A DNA stretch of 6,549 bases from Bacteroides sp. CAG:927 (lineage in GTDB: Bacteria > Bacteroidota > Bacteroidia > Bacteroidales > Muribaculaceae). The stretch is from NCBI GenBank assembly GCA_000431155.1, contig HF985639.1:1-6549 (forward strand). Direction: 5' to 3'. The notes below the pieces were generated by a model that saw only the letters and a program-made list of their open reading frames with translations, searched no databases and was not told where the DNA came from. Position numbers and translations under genes: made by a program. Of this stretch, positions 4,740 through 6,549 are shown in pieces (position 1 is the first letter of the stretch; the number at the start of each line of letters is the position of its first letter).

Positions 4740-6284
4740 TTAAGCGAGTTTGCGAAGAAGTGAGGTCAGGCTCACTTTATCGTGGATTATTTTGTGAAGG
4801 TCGGAGATTGCTACTCGGGTCTGCTCCATGGAGTCGCGCTCGCGGAGGGTAACGGTTCCGTCTTCCAATGTCTGGTGGTCAACGGTGATGCAGTATGGGG
4901 TTCCTATGGCATCCTGACGGCGATAGCGTTTTCCGATAGAGTCTTTTTCTTCGTAATGGGTGGCGAAGTCAAATTTAAGATCATTGACAATTTCACGGGC
5001 TTTTTCAGGAAGACCGTCTTTGCGCACAAGCGGCATCACGGCACATTTTACAGGAGCCAGAGGTGCGGGGATATGGAGCACTACGCGTGAATCGCCGCCT
5101 TCAAGTTGCTGCTCATCGTAGCTGGAGCATAGAACTGACAGGAACATGCGGTCCACACCGATGGATGTTTCTATAACATAAGGAGTGTAGCTCTCATTAA
5201 GCTCCGGATCAAAGTACTTGATGTTCTTGCCGGAGAATTTTTCGTGCTGTGAGAGGTCAAAGTTGGTGCGGGAGTGAATACCTTCCACTTCCTTGAAGCC
5301 AAACGGCATTTCAAATTCAATATCGGTGGCAGCATTGGCATAGTGAGCCAGCTTCTCGTGGTCGTGATAGCGGTAGCGTGCATTGTGAAGACCAAGAGCC
5401 TTGTGCCATTTGAGACGCCATTCTTTCCACTGTGCAAACCAGTTGAGTTCCTCGCCGGGACGCACAAAGAATTGCATTTCCATCTGTTCAAACTCGCGCA
5501 TACGGAAGATGAACTGACGCGCAACGATTTCGTTGCGGAAAGCCTTGCCTATCTGTGCAATTCCGAACGGAATACGCATGCGGCCTGTTTTCTGCACATT
5601 GAGGTAGTTCACGAATATTCCCTGTGCAGTTTCGGGACGGAGATATACTGTCATTGCACCGTCGGCTGTGCTGCCCATTTCGGTGGAGAACATGAGATTG
5701 AACTGGCGCACATCGGTCCAGTTTTTAGTGCCGCTGATGGGGCATACGATTTCCTGATCAATTATGATTTGTCGGAGGTCCTCAAGGTCATTATTGTTCA
5801 TAGCAGCGGCAAAACGCTCGTGGAGAGCATCGCGTTTGGCCTTGTGCTCAAGGACGCGGGGATTTGTTTCGCGGAAGAGGGCCTCGTCAAAAGATTCACC
5901 AAATCTCTTTTTGGCCTTGGCTACTTCTTTTTCTATTTTTTCGTCAATTTTGGCGATGTGATCTTCAATGAGGACATCGGCACGGTAACGCTTTTTGGAA
6001 TCGCGGTTGTCAATCAAAGGGTCGTTGAACGCATCTACATGGCCTGAAGCCTTCCAGATGGTGGGGTGCATGAAGATAGCGGAGTCAATGCCAACTATAT
6101 TATCGTGCAGCAGGGTCATGGAATCCCACCAGTAGCGTTTGATATTGTTCTTAAGCTCTACGCCGTTTTGTCCGTAATCGTACACGGCACTGAGGCCGTC
6201 ATAAATTTCGCTGGAGGGGAATACAAATCCGTATTCCTTGGCGTGTGACACTATTTTTTTGAAAGTTTCTTCTTGCTGTGCCAT
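4740..6284 (-). CDS. glyQS: Glycine--tRNA ligase, homodimeric (alpha2) class II type
   Basis: A cytoplasmic enzyme that charges tRNA-Gly with glycine using ATP. The single 514-residue chain is the alpha2 form shared by Bacteroidetes, Firmicutes such as Bacillus, archaea and eukaryotes, not the alpha2beta2 form of E. coli. Visible landmarks are GFVFPSSEIYDGL (19-31) at the N-terminus, LRPETAQGIFVNY (215-227), class II motif 2 around FRNE (249-252) with MREFEQMEMQFF (262-273), motif 3 with IGVDRM (375-380), and a C-terminal anticodon-binding domain from about 405. CPISG (181-185) belongs to the inserted region. Length is normal and no key residue seems missing. Start is ATG with no Shine-Dalgarno, about 30 nt downstream of a consensus promoter; it is the first gene of a three-gene operon. 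Confidence 0.98.
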   Translation of the reverse strand: MAQQEETFKKIVSHAKEYGFVFPSSEIYDGLSAVYDYGQNGVELKNNIKRYWWDSMTLLHDNIVGIDSAIFMHPTIWKASGHVDAFNDPLIDNRDSKKRYRADVLIEDHIAKIDEKIEKEVAKAKKRFGESFDEALFRETNPRVLEHKAKRDALHERFAAAMNNNDLEDLRQIIIDQEIVCPISGTKNWTDVRQFNLMFSTEMGSTADGAMTVYLRPETAQGIFVNYLNVQKTGRMRIPFGIAQIGKAFRNEIVARQFIFRMREFEQMEMQFFVRPGEELNWFAQWKEWRLKWHKALGLHNARYRYHDHEKLAHYANAATDIEFEMPFGFKEVEGIHSRTNFDLSQHEKFSGKNIKYFDPELNESYTPYVIETSIGVDRMFLSVLCSSYDEQQLEGGDSRVVLHIPAPLAPVKCAVMPLVRKDGLPEKAREIVNDLKFDFATHYEEKDSIGKRYRRQDAIGTPYCITVDHQTLEDGTVTLRERDSMEQTRVAISDLHKIIHDKVSLTSLLRKLA

Positions 6285-6317
6285 GATTTATGTAGTGATT
6301 TGTTGATTTTCAAAGCG

Positions 6318-6348
6318 CAAATATAGCAACTTTCGTCAACACCACAAA
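6318..6348 (-). promoter_or_regulatory. Promoter of the glyQS-lemA-FKBP operon
   Basis: On the minus strand TTTG (6345-6348), a 19-bp spacer and TATATTTG (6318-6325) match the Bacteroidetes consensus exactly. Transcription should start near 6310-6313, leaving a leader of about 26-29 nt. This is too short for a T-box or other riboswitch controlling the glycyl-tRNA synthetase, so regulation by such a leader is unlikely. Confidence 0.85.
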
Positions 6349-6417
6349 ACATCGTCAAAAAACCGTTCCAAATATTAATATATATTATTAAGATGGCGTT
6401 CAATAGGAGGCAATAAA

Positions 6418-6438
6418 TTAAGATTTTGTTAAGTTTTG
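6418..6438. repeat. Adjacent direct repeat TTAAG(A)TTTTG x2
   Basis: TTAAGATTTTG (6418-6428) is followed directly by TTAAGTTTTG (6429-6438), two copies differing by one inserted A. A third TTAAG lies at 6388-6392. The repeats end 19 nt before the -33 box of the rightward promoter, a place where an activator or repressor could bind. AT-rich repeats of this length can also arise by slippage. Confidence 0.5.
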
Positions 6439-6453
6439 GGGTGGAGGGGAGGG
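6438..6453 (+). other. G-rich tract, possible two-layer G-quadruplex
   Basis: The plus strand reads GGGG-T-GG-A-GGGG-A-GGG, 13 guanines in 16 bases, within an otherwise AT-rich intergenic region. Four G runs with one-base loops could fold as a two-tetrad quadruplex. It ends 4 nt before the -33 box of the rightward promoter. Function is unproven. Confidence 0.45.
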
Positions 6454-6457
6454 ACGA

Positions 6458-6489
6458 TTTGGCAGTATTGGTAAATAGATGTAACTTTG
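6458..6489 (+). promoter_or_regulatory. Rightward Bacteroidetes-type promoter, target gene outside the window
   Basis: TTTG (6458-6461), a 20-bp spacer and TAACTTTG (6482-6489) match the consensus exactly on the plus strand; the -7 box is identical to that of the tRNA-Arg promoter. The start should be near 6494-6497. No start codon with a credible open frame follows before the window ends, so the transcript has a leader of at least about 50 nt or encodes an RNA. Confidence 0.75.
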
Positions 6490-6549
6490 CAATTCTTTAT
6501 TATCACAGTTTCGTATATCAATAGTTCGTTAAAAATTTGATTATAGGCT

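Noticed and set aside
5274..6047. Long plus-strand open frame of 257 codons opposite glyQS
   Set aside because: It is entirely antisense to the well-supported glyQS, its translation has no recognisable motif, and no promoter or start context supports it.
6285..6317. T-box or other riboswitch in the glyQS leader
   Set aside because: The predicted leader is under 30 nt, too short for a T-box, and Bacteroidetes rarely use them.
6376..6387. Perfect 12-bp palindrome TAATATATATTA
   Set aside because: It is made only of A and T in a strongly AT-rich stretch, where such palindromes are common by chance.

Overview
The window looks like a chromosomal segment of a gut-type Bacteroidales bacterium, possibly Muribaculaceae; the family is a guess. 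Three promoters match the Bacteroidetes sigma factor consensus (TTTG, 19-20 bp, TAnnTTTG). Genes lack Shine-Dalgarno sequences, one lipoprotein has an acidic run right after its lipobox cysteine, and the glycyl-tRNA synthetase is the single-chain homodimeric type. There is no sign of an insertion sequence, phage, CRISPR array or integrase.

Left end (1-1104, all minus strand): a tandem pair of tRNA-Arg genes, one complete (anticodon ACG) and one cut by the window edge. They share a promoter at 163-194, which partly overlaps a hairpin that probably ends the upstream gene. That gene encodes a membrane-anchored zinc metallopeptidase of the YpfJ/KPN_02809 family.

Middle (1203-2347, plus strand): a two-gene unit divergent from the peptidase. 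The first gene fuses a C39-peptidase-like domain that lacks its catalytic residues to a vitamin K epoxide reductase (VKOR) domain with its redox cysteines intact. The second, not previously obvious because it is so short, encodes a 49-residue cysteine-free peptide. Its start codon overlaps the VKOR stop codon (ATGA) and its stop codon overlaps the stop of the convergent araJ. This is the most interesting part of the window.

Right part (2344-6284, minus strand): transcription runs from a strong consensus promoter at 6318-6348 through glyQS (glycine--tRNA ligase), lemA (LemA lipoprotein) and an FKBP-type prolyl isomerase lipoprotein, with gaps of 4 and 8 bp, so these three form an operon. A long hairpin at 3530-3566 separates them from araJ, an MFS exporter gene with no recognisable promoter of its own.

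Right end (6285-6549): an intergenic region with divergent promoters. One drives glyQS. The other (6458-6489) points out of the window towards a gene whose leader is at least about 50 nt long, and is preceded by a short direct repeat and a G-rich tract.
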